Made by a program: the position numbers and the translations under genes. DNA of 64,000 nucleotides from Heligmosomoides polygyrus polygyrus (lineage: Eukaryota > Nematoda > Chromadorea > Rhabditida > Heligmosomidae). This document shows positions 13,488-25,400 of the stretch, in pieces. The notes under the pieces are model-generated. The model was not told where the DNA came from. It worked only from the letters and a program-made list of their open reading frames with translations, and searched no databases. The number at the start of each line of letters is the position of its first letter. Position 1 is the stretch's first letter. The stretch is from assembly GCA_947396885.1 (NCBI GenBank), contig OX377204.1:92390728-92454727 (forward strand), given 5' to 3'.

Positions 13488-16400
13488 GGTCTTCATATTA
13501 TGGTGACTACGCATTCAAGGAAGCACCTTCACTCAAGATCTGTTATGCTGACAGCCCTTCAGTCACAATCGCATGTTGTTATGTGAAATATCAAGCCAGT
13601 ACACAACATCTTTATTCGGCTAAGTAGTAACTTGGTGTTCTAAAGAGCATCGGTAAGTTGGCCTGAAAACTTTCAGCTACGCGTAAATTATGACACTTAA
13701 GGAAATGTATTCCCGAAGAACGAAACGAACTAGGGATACAGATTCTGGCGGAGCCTGTAATACACAACGAATCTCTGCACAGCTTTAGAGTATGTTGCGA
13801 GAGTGTGTCTACAAACTCAAGCAATTGAGCTGAAACATGCAAACAGTGATCACTGAGCCTTCATCGTGTTCGGTACACTAAAAGGTCAGTTTCGTACTAG
13901 TGGGACCATTATCTAATTGAGGCGTTAGCGGTGAAACGGAGCTGATGAGTAATGTTGTACACTTCAAGTGTCGAGATTCCTAGGATCTATCGGTCAAGAT
14001 TTACAACATGCTGATTGCAGTGCACTGGAGTTTAATGGAAATTTTTATAAACGTCTGCAAATTAAAACGCTGGTCTACGACTACATTTGTGGTCATACAA
14101 AAGCATTTGCTACTGGAAATATGGATCTTCAGGCAAAATAATTAGGTCGTGTGATAATTTCGAAATTTTCTGATTTCTGTTTTCTGTTTTCTGATTTTCT
14201 GGCGTTTTTGGCTTTTCTGTTTTCTGATTTCTGTTTTCTGACGAAGGCGATTTTCTGTTTTCTGTTTTCTGGGAAAAACTTCAAAATTTCCGCCCATCCC
14301 TGATTAGCAGCCTCTTTATACAAGGTGTCTCAAAAAATATATACACTGTTTGAAAGGTGATAACTTTGCTCACATGAACGGCATGGGATGCGCCATGCAC
14401 TCATCTGAAATTTTGCATTTTACACTCGATTGATTGTGTATTGCTTGAATACATGTTATAATTTCTTCACAAAGTGGTCATTTTGCTTGATTTGGCCCTT
14501 TTTTCAGGTTTAAAACTTAAAAACACACTATGGCTTGCGGAAAATGCAGGGAATCCTAAAAATGCAGGCACTGTTTGAAGGTTCTAACATTGATGCTAGT
14601 GAAGCTTTTGAAGGACTTTGAGATTAATATGAAAGCACTGTGTAAAAGGATTTTTGTGGCGTGTAAATAGTCAAGATTGCGCTATGCCCTCGCCTGAAAC
14701 CTTGCATTTCAGATTCGATTGATTGCGCATGGCCAGAATGCCTGTTACAATCTTGTTGCTACTTGGTCGCATTAACCTGTGCTGTGCTTCTTCTAACGGT
14801 TTCCATCGCCCAGTAGCTGTAGTTATGCCGATTAACTTCTGCATTCAGCTTGAATGTTGCTTCATCAGTCCACAGAATCCGTCTTGGAGATAGGGCTCTT
14901 GCTAATATTTAAATCGTATGATCAAAAAATTCGCATGCTACGTTTCAAATGATGGTCATGTTCTAAACGATAAAAGAAGCATAGCACAGATTAATCTGGC
15001 CAAGTAGTAGCAAGATTGTAACAAGTATTCAGCCCATGCACAATCAATCGAATCTGAAATGCAAGGTTTCAGGCAGGAGCATGGCGCAAGGTTGACTATT
15101 TCCACGCCACAGCAATCTCTTTACACAGTGCTTTTATATGAGTCTCAAACATCTCCAAATGCTTCACTACCAGCAAAGTTAGAACCTTTCAAACCCAACT
15201 TCAACCTTACTAGTACCTGCATTTTTTAGGATCCCTTTGTATTTGCCGCAAGCCATAGTGTGATTTTAAGTTTTAAACCTTAAAAAAGCCTAAATCGATC
15301 AAAACGGCCACTCTGAGAAGAAATTATCAGTCGAGTGTAAAATGCAAAATTTCAGACTAGTGCATGGCGCATTCCATGCCGCTCATACGTCAGAAAATTT
15401 GTATTTTCCTAGGCTTTTATATGAGTCTTTAATTTCTTTAGTACCCTACTATAAGCAGTGCTATCACCTTTCAAACTGTGTATACATTTTTGAGACACCC
15501 TGTATTTCGCAGCATTCATCGGAATCGCGTCAAAATGCTGTACCTGGACGATAAAGCGAGGTAACGCAATCGGTGGAGGCGCCGGCTGTCATGCGCACCC
15601 GATACCAGGTTCATGGTTCGGGTTCCCCGCCCACGTCAACCGAGCATGGTCGGTGAATTGGTATCGGACCTGCCTGCGAAGGATTAAATACTGTCTTGTC
15701 CATCAGCCAACATTTTATATTCATTGTGTAGACGAAATATCATTCAATCAGCTTGCAAATTAAAATGAAATTCATTAAAAATCAAATTTCGATTTATCGT
15801 AGAAATGGAATACGTGGCGTATCCCAAAAGGTGATTGACGCCGTACTTTGTCTTTATTCTTTATTTGAACATAAGGGAACAATAGCATGCAACTGGATTG
15901 AAGCGTTTAGGTCCGGAAACGCAGAACTCGAAAAATAAGTGGATACTTAAAAAAAACAATTTCAGAGGAAATCGTAGAAGTGAGGTATAGGTAGAGCTTT
16001 GAGGTGACTATGAGCTCCATGAACTACCATTAGAACAGCAAGGAAAATGAAGCGTCTCACTTAAGAAGTCCTTTACGATCTTACGCCTCGCCGACGACGA
16101 CGCAGATGGAATTCGTTTTAGAAGGCAGCTGGCTAAGTCTTTTTTGATGAAGGCCGTTTCGCAGAAAAGATGAGCAGAACGGTTGTTCGGTTTAGTAGAC
16201 CACTCAATTTTGTAGAGATTGTACCTCGCGGTTATGGACTAAAAACGAAAGACTTATCTATAAGGGCATTCGTTGGAGAAGATTTGGGGAGTGTAACGGT
16301 CTCGGTTTTCGTCGAAATAGGTGAAGGTATATGTCGCGAAGACGGGCAACATTGGAAGATGGAAGCGCCCCATCCAATTAGACTGCACTGAATGGGCGTA

Positions 16401-19400
16401 CCATTCAGAAAGGACGTTTACAGTCGGTTGGCATATGTTAGATCTGTGCTGTGCTTGGTTATTATTGGCTGGCGCACTTCCACCTACCAATGCTGCTCAC
16501 CTTCGCGACATGTAACGTTGGATGCTTGCCACGAGGTCCAAAACGTGCTGAATTTATGGGCTTGAGGTTGCTTATTTTAGGAATAAGGGATTTAGTGATA
16601 CTGTGATGGCATAGTAAAGAGGAACGGCATAGCTCTGGACGATTACATAAGTTCTCAGTGAGAAGAGAAGCTCATAACGGATCATAGAGCAGAGCTGCCG
16701 GATCGCTTCGCTTCTCGGATTATTACAATGTGCAGCACTTCTTCACTATCCGCTTTAATACGTCCATAATGCTGCTTGTCGGTGAATTCCTGAAAGCGCT
16801 CAGAATAGAGTAACAGAATGGGAAGATGGGACTATACTTATGCTACCGCCAAAATTTCGAATATTCGAATGGTTTCGAAAATTTTCGAGCATTCGAAATC
16901 GATGTTACTCGAAAAACACGATTTTCTGAATATTCGAATTCGAATACATTCGAAAAACGTGATTTTTCGGAACATTCGAACTCGAATACATTCGGAAAAC
17001 GCGCCTTTTCTAATATTCAAACTCGAATGAAAATCATTCGAACATCTATTTGAATGGGTCATTCGAGCATAGGTATAGAAGGGATTGGTAGCACAAAGCT
17101 GTTGAAAATTCACCTGTATAGGCAAACAACTGTAGTTGTCACCGTGTCATTTATCGGCCTGGTGACTTCGTTGCAACCGTAATCTGTTCCTCCAGCTATA
17201 TGCCCTATCTGAAAAATCTTCCATTGGCCTCAACATTTATTTATTTATTTGCACCAAAACTGTGCGCTAAGAAGTTATTCAATACATATGAGTCACCTCT
17301 ACATAATAAAAAGGGACCCTGTGCTCGTGTAGCGCATTCGGATGAGATGCCATCTGTCACGTGCACCCGATACCAGGTGCCTGGTTCGGATTTCCCGCCC
17401 AGGCCAACCAAACCTGCCATCCCTCCAGGTTTGGTGAACTGGTGCCAGACTTGTCTGGGATGGATAAAGCGCTGACTTGTTCATCGGCTGGCCACCACAA
17501 GTCATTGTATGACCAAAGACGAGTTCAGGGGCCGGATTCATCAACAATTAGACCAGTGGGTATGCGGGGTACAAGGGGTAGAGATAAGGCAAGAGTCAGA
17601 GACGAAGGCTTTATCGTGGGTATCTCTACCCCCTATACCCGCGGGTTAGTCGTTCATGAATCCGGCCCCAGGTCGTCTCCACAACATCCCGTAGAGGTAG
17701 AATGCGTGGCGCATGCCAAAGGGGATTGAGTAACGCCTTCTTTGTCCTTTTTATACTTTAAAAGGGAGCCCAGTTGAACTACTTTGTGTCGTCAGCAGAG
17801 TCTGGTGCTGTTATGACGACAATGAGTTCGATTAAATAGCGTCGGTAGTTTAGCGGTGTGGGGAATCCTGCCCGATAAGCAGGGCGCGCGAGTTCGAGCC
17901 CCGCTCTGCGTCAAAAGTTTCGGCCACAACATAACCTCGTTGTAGCAGTTTACAACCTCAGCCACAGCCAGTTGATGCTTAAAAATGAATTAAATCGTAA
18001 GAGTTTGTAGCGTTTTCGTTGAAAGTTCAAAGACTGAGACCCCCAAAAAAGGTCGAAAAATAAGACGCAACTTGACTACCTACCTTATCAGCGGGCAATT
18101 GCCTTAGCATCATCTCGAAGCTTTGAGCCGGTGTCTGTGTTGAAGTGGATGAGATAACCCTAAACATTACTATGGATTTCAGATGCAAAGTATTCTCATA
18201 TTCAACGAAATTTCGAATTTTCGCTGAACTGCATAAGTTTTATACCCATTACATATTTATATATCATTTCCACGTCGAATTGGGCACTAGTCAAATCAAA
18301 TTGGGCACTTCAAATTATTTGGGACACTTTTTGGATCAAACTGGGTACTTTTCAAATCAAACAGGACACTTTTGAGATCAAATGGGACACTCTTCGGACT
18401 AAATTGGACACTTTTCAATATGAGTTCTTCCAAAAATGAGCTTCCTTTAAATTAAGCAAGAGTTTCCACAAAAATTAGAAAAAAGGAAAGGAAAATGTTT
18501 GCATGTTTGAGGAAAATTGTAGCATGACTTTCTGTAATGTGTTCACCTATACAGTTAGTGAAAACGCAGTTTGAAATTTTATAAAATTTTCATTTTTTTT
18601 TTTGAGAAAAAATAATGGCTTTCTTTTATTCCATACGGCACACGAGAAAGGTGAGCTGCTGACCTTCTTGAGCTGTACTTGATGTAATAGTCGGCAATGT
18701 TCGATGAACCAGGTCCGTACGCTTCGCGTTTCGCCTCTATCATCATGCTGCAGTTGAGTACCTCGAAAGTACGGCTTTAGAGATTTGAAAATTGGCGAAA
18801 ATAATTGAATAAATTTGAAAAATTCACGACAGTCGCATGCTTTCTTTCCTTAGTTATCGTTTTTTATATGTATCAAATAAAATCTGATAAGATACTGGAA
18901 ATCTGGGGACGGATTCATCAACGACTAACCCGCGGGTATAGGGGTAAAGATACCCACGATGAAGCCTGCGTCTCTCTTATCTTATCTCTACCTGACTTTT
19001 ACCTTGACTCTACCCCTTATACCCCTCATACCCATGGGTTTAATTGACGATGAATTCGGCCCCTGGTCACTTGTGAGAACAGCTGATCTCAGTGGAGCGC
19101 GCACTTTTGTAAATGGGGCGCGAAATGGTAGCGGGTATGCGGATGTATCCACAACGATCGACGGGTTTCTCGATCCACTGCTATACCCCCGATGTGGCAG
19201 GTAGGGTTTATCCTGAATGCCACATTGTGGGTATATCCACCCATGGGTATGCGCGTTGGTGAATCCGGCCCATGGTGCAAAGAAAGTGGTAACTGTTGAA
19301 TTAGCTTTTTTCGAACAATTTCCAGATTAGACGTATAGATGTCCCTGAGATGTATTCAGCGTAAACAACGTTCATTTATGAGCACCTTGGGGTCTTTGGA

Positions 19401-22400
19401 ACAATGTATGTTTGGAACTTAGGTGACTAAGTAATAATTTAAGCCTTCTCAAACTGATTTGAACCCTGAAAAAGTTTTTAGGAAATGATGAAAACGAAGA
19501 AGGTAGTCATGGCAAAAATACAGGTTACCACGTGTGGCGCAGTCGGAGGAGGTGCCGGATTTCGCGTGCACCCGATACCAGGTTCCTGGTTCGGATTTCC
19601 CGCCCAGGCCAACTAAGCCTTTCCTCCTTCCGGGTAAGGTGAATTGGTACCAAGCTTGTCTGGGAGGGATAGAGCGCTGACTTGTACATCGGCCGGCCAC
19701 CGCAAGTCATTGTATGGCCAAATATGCATTCAGATCGCTACCTACCGCCTCCCGTAGAAGTAAAGTGCGTGGCGCATTCCAAAAGGGACCGAGTAACGTC
19801 GTTCTTTACCCTTTTATCCTCTATTTTTACTGCAGCTTTCGCGCTTTTTTCCAATCCTTGTGGTGGGTATTGTTTAGCCATTGACATAATCAACGACGAC
19901 CTGGTCATCTGATCCTTGTCTTTTAAAACTCGATTTCAACTCACTAGTTTCGGATTAGCAGCCTGATGAAACTTTCGAACAGCATTTGTTATATACTGAT
20001 GAACAAACGGACAGAATTCTGAAAATTCATCCTGAGCCGACCTCTTGAACTTTACCGCCAGAGCGAAAAAGGTTACCTCTTTCGGCATTCGCATTTGTCG
20101 CTAAGATGAGGAAAACCTGAAAATGCCTTTCGTGAAGATGAATGAGCAGGTTCTACGGCCTATTTCTTGCTGAAAATAACTTACAACCGCAAAGGGAACC
20201 ATCGTAATACGGGACGGAACAGCTACTACGAATGATGAACAATGCTGCGACCAGCGGCTTATATCTATCGATGCCACAATTCCATCCAGACGTAGCATGC
20301 GGAAAAACTATTGAACACATTGCACTTTGAGAGAACGGTTGAACGCCTAACAGATGATGTTCGACTGTTCGTTAAGAGATATCTGTAGGTCCTCCAAGAA
20401 GATCTTCTACAACTCTGCATGTTTTGGTCATCCATAGCCGTTTCGTTTCGTGGAGGGCGTCTTCTTTTGCCCTACGATTGGCATCGGCTTCTTGGAGATC
20501 TTTCCTTTCATGACTTTTTTTCACTTCCTTCGTTTCGATTATATTCGGTTGTCCGGAAAGATTTCAGCTTTTTGTGGTACTGTTTTCATTCACCTATTAT
20601 TAAGTAGAAATTCGCCACTATAGTACTTTACGGACTCCAGAGGACGAGGAGAGGTCGACAAAAAATTTCGCCCAAACTTCGCCCAGGGGGGTTATTTGGG
20701 GTGCTGATCGCGAATCTGACATCCGTTTTTGAAATTTCGGCCGATTACGGTAGGCTACGGTAAGTACCGGTGACTAAGACTGTCGAGGTAATAATCACCG
20801 ATTTCACCCAAACTTCGCCTATGAGGGTTATTTGGGGTGCTGATCGCGAATCTGACATCCGTTTTTGAAATTTCGGCCGATTACGGTAGGCTACGGTAAG
20901 TACCGGTGACTAAGACTGTCGAGGTAATAATCACCGATTTCACCCAAACTTCGCCTATGAGGGTTATTTGGGGTGCTGATTACGAATCTGACATCTGTTT
21001 TTTGAAATTTCGGCCAATTACGGTAGGTACCGGTGACTAAGGCACGGTTTATACTTGCGCCGCCACGTGGCGCGGCGCGATGGTCGCCACAGCCCTGGTT
21101 GCGCCGCCGCGCGGTAGTCGGAATAGATATCGACTGGGCCGCGAAAAATCGATATCTATGGCGATCATCGCGTCGCTCCGTGTGGCGGTGCAAGTATAAA
21201 CCAGGCCATAGATATCGATCTTTCGCGCCACCTGGTCGATACCTACTCCGACTATGGTGCCGCGCCGCGCAGCGGTGCAACTGTGAACCAACGTTAAGGC
21301 TGTCGAGGCCATAATCGCCGATTTCGCCCAAATTCCAGCGTAAAACGAAAAACGGATGTCAGATTCGTTACCAGCATCCCAAACAACCCCCCCCCCCCTA
21401 TGCGAAGTTTGGGCGGAATCGGTGATTATGACCTCGATAGCCTTAGTCACCGGCACCTACCGTATCTACCGTACTCCAGCGTAAAACGAAAAACGGATGT
21501 CAGATTCGTGATCAGCACCCCAAGTAACCCCCTTGAACGAAGCTTGGGCGGAAAATTTTTTCGACCTCTCCTCGTCCTCTGGAGTCCGTAAAGTACAATA
21601 GTGATAAACATTCATATACCTAGAACATACCTAGTACATAAGTCAGACCCGGCTAAATTTCTTCTCGACGATAGCCATCCTCCTTTTTCGACCACTGGTC
21701 TTGAGAAATTCGTTCACCGGCGATTGAAGGAGTTCTGAACTTACGGTTTGTTCTTTCCTATTCAACTATTGTTTATCTTATTTTCTTCTAAACTCTCTTC
21801 GGTTATGTTAATAGGTTGTCCGGAAAATTCTCAGCGTTTTGTGTGACTATTTTTCGTTCGTCTATTGTTAAGTACAAATTCAACTTGCATTGCGCATTAA
21901 TGCTGCTCTCTGTGCAGAATTTTCGCTCTATCTAACGAAATAATCTATGCTTCAACGTTGTTTTATAATTCTGTTCTTGAAGTGGATGTTGAAGTATGTG
22001 GAAGGAACAGTTCCGAATGACATTTTATTCCAACTTCAAATTGGGACAAACCGCAGCCGAGACAAATCGACATATCAATCAAGTGTGGGAACTCAATATT
22101 GCTGGAGAAACCACTGTGCGCCAGTGCTTCAACAAATTTCGGACCGGAAATTTCAGCCTTGAAGATGACCCCCCCCCCCCACCCCCTCCCTCGTACGGGT
22201 CGACCTAGAGCAATCGTGAATGACGAGATGAAAGTATTGGTGGAAGCTAAACCATCCCAAACAGTTCGCGGGATCGCGGAAGAGCTAGACGTCAGTATCA
22301 CTGCTGTTGCGGATGCTTTGAAACGCCTTGGGAAGGTGGAAAAGCACGAAAAGTGGGTGTCCCAGGAGTTGATATAGCGGCAAGAATTGTCACGTTTCGA

Positions 22401-25400
22401 GATTTGTTCTTCTCTGCTTCCACCCAACAAAACTGTCCCATTTTCGGATCGATTCATAACTTGTGATGAAAAGTGGATTCTGTAGGATAACAGGAAACGG
22501 TCCGGACAGTGGTTGGACGCCGACGATCCCCTAGGCCCTTTCCAAAGGAGAACCTCCACCAAGAAAAGGTAATGGTCACTGTGTGGTGGTCGGCGGCTAG
22601 GCACTAGACATTAGGTTCGACACTGATTCGGATAATTCGAAATTTGTTATGTTTTCAATACTGGATAAGAAGAGTATGCGAATAATAACATTTTTGAGAA
22701 GCTCTAGATCTTGGGGGCGCATGAAGCGCAGTGGAGGAGGCGCCGGCTGTTGCCTGCACCCGATACCAGGTTCCCGGTTCGGATTTCCCACCCAGGCCAA
22801 CCAAGCCTTCCATCGCTCCGGGGTCGGTGAATTGGTACCAGACTTGTCTGGGAAGGATAGGGCGCTGAAGTGTACATCGGCTAGCCACCGTAAGTCATTG
22901 CATGGCCAAATACGCATTCAACTGGCCTCCACGACATCCCGTAGAAGTAGAATGCGTGGCGCATCCCAAAGGGGATTGAATAACGCCGTCCTTTATCGTT
23001 TTTATCCTTTATCCGGATCTTGGAATGATTCAGATAAAAGTAGCCTGAACAGGAAAGATTTTCAGACGATCCAAATAACTGTTTTATCTTCGGATTTCAC
23101 ATCGGATATCCGAATCGGATAGGATATCAGTTTCCCATCAAAAATCAGTTTTCTGAATTTTCTGAAAATTCGTCTGCTGAAAATGGCCCCATCCGAATCG
23201 CCTAAGGATCCAAGCTTTTCAAAGATGCCATTATTCGCACAATCTTTTTAACCAGGGTTTGGAAAAAATGACGAATCTGAGTTATCCGAATCGGCGTTGG
23301 ATCCAACGTTCACTGGGTACCAGGCCAAACGATCACACCAGAGTCCTACTGTGAGGAAATCGACGAAATGCACCGAAAATTGCGTCAACTTCAGTCAGCA
23401 TCGGTCAACAGAAGGTGCCCGATTCTTTTGCACGATGGCCCCCCCCCCACACACGTTTCACAAATCACTGTCCGAAAATTGAACGAATTCAGGGTTGAAG
23501 TTCTGCCTCACCCACCAAGCTCTCCAGACCTCTCACCAACCGCCTACCACCTTTTCAAACCTTTTCACAGCTTTCTCGCTGGTAAAACCTTCACAAATCG
23601 GGACCAAGCCAAAACAGCTTTAGTGGATTTTGTCGAATCTCGACCACCTAATTTTTCGTTGATGGAATATGTCGACTGGTTTCCCGTTGGCAATTGATCT
23701 GCTGATTGGAATGGTGCTTATTTCGACTAAATCCGATAAGATTTGAGAAAGTTATGGTAGCTCAAATTGAAACACTCAAGAGGCTGAGAACATTCTGGAC
23801 AACATGTCTTTTTACTTCTCTGCTTTTCTACCAACCATTTTGAAGCTTAAGCCGGAACTTCCCTTGCTCAGCAATTCTGCCCATTTGTCATCGTCGTCAT
23901 GTACTGGATGTGGATTAGTATTGCTTTCATTATTCTCTCTGACAATTATCGAATTTCATGAAGTGCAGTCATTGTTCTCAAATTTCGAGCCGCTCATTAT
24001 TATTAAAGCTTCACCACTGGAAAACAAAATCGACGGTTCTGCTGACGAAGACTTTATAGAACGTTCAGACGCACGTATGAGGTCCATTGTCTTGTTCCAT
24101 TTGACGTCATCTTTGAGAGCAGTTGTTCGGGAACAAATGCGGAAAATGAACGAATTCTACGTGTGGGCTCCATTTCAGGTGTTCTGCTCCGACTGCGAGT
24201 GTGCGCTTTGTCGTGAATGCTTCTCGGTGATGCATCTTCACAAAAGAAATCGTTCCCATCGTGTAACGTCGTTGGCACCACCACCTGCCCGCCTTGAGGA
24301 GATCGACATTCATCAGGGATGCGCTCGAATGCGAGTGGCGAATCTTCTGGTAAATGCCTTTTGAGTACGCTCCTCGAGAATCCTACCGTTATTGGCCGGC
24401 TTTTCAGATTCTCTTCCACGGCGAGTCGCTGAACGGCCTTGTCGAGTTGCCGTCGGATCCGTTCGCAGCTCTCACGAACACGGCGAACATTACCGGTCAT
24501 GCGAGGTCAACAATGTCGGCTTGTCGCTTCTGTGGCAATGCACTCGATCCCCATAATCAGGTTTGTCGTTTTTTTCAGTCTTTCTTATCTGAAAACACAG
24601 CCTGGGCCCGGATTCATGAACGAGGCCGGCGGTAAATCCTACCTAGATTTACCTCGGCGGCCACTTATTGACCACTTACTGGGAACTTACCTCTCTTTCT
24701 GATTCATAACTGTCAAAGCAAAGGTTTTGGTCCTGTGGAGTATTGGTTTGGCGGTGAGTTGGCAACGGGCCAGGGTCGTTGCGTTTGGTCAGAAATTAGC
24801 AGGGGAGCAAAACCTTTGCTTTTGCGGTAAATGTTCCTGGACACGCTAGCGAGGTAACATTTACCTCGAAACTTACCTCTAATGTTCCCCGCCGCGCGTT
24901 CATGAATCGTGGGTAAATGGAGAGTGGCGGTAGATTTTAGCGGTAATATTACGGTATGTTTATAGCTCGTCGGAGTTTGCTCACATCCGGACTGCGTGCG
25001 CTTCTCGGCTACTGCCTGCTGTCGAAATCTACCTTGTGGACATCCATGTGGAGGAATTGCTGGAGAGAAAGAGTGCCTACCTTGCTTAGTATGCGACAAT
25101 GAAGGTATGTGTTATAAATCCCATGTTGTAAAGTTTATTAGTGTAAGAAGGGCAGCACTCACTGTCTTCACTTCATCAACATAATAGAAACTACCACCAG
25201 TCAGCTACAGTCAATACTGTAAGCTTCTGTGGCAGCGAGGTTGGTAGGTGGAAAAGTCTATTCCAGGCTTAATGCTTCAGACATTTCGTCGTCTGTAAAG
25301 GGTTAAAGATGGCTCAATATTTTTAATTAGTATGTAACCCGAACAACGCTTCCCCGCGCTGCCATTTCGGACCTGAAGTCAAGAACGGTGCGAAACACGC

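Larger units (their letters stand above)
11379..14302. mobile_element. hAT-like element with TTTTCTG end arrays (2.9 kb)
   Basis: TIR CAGGGATGGGCGGAA at 11379, complement TTCCGCCCATCCCTG ending 14302, and an 8-bp target duplication ATTAGCAG at 11371-11378 and 14303-14310. Both ends hold arrays of TTTTCTG words (11393-11485, 14158-14275). The interior contains an RTE copy (12100-13437) and a TAA microsatellite; no transposase recognised, so non-autonomous. Confidence 0.85.
21814..23803 (+). pseudogene. mariner relic interrupted by a nested insertion
   Basis: Ends GGTTGTCCGGAAAATTCTCAG and CTGAGAACATTCTGGACAAC. Transposase pieces: [39 protein letters not shown], then, after the 22605-23312 insertion, [18 protein letters not shown]. 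Several stops. A runaway CCCCC stretch occurs at about 22169. Confidence 0.85.

Noticed and set aside
21963..22604. 213-residue minus-strand open frame
   Set aside because: Antisense of a mariner transposase relic.
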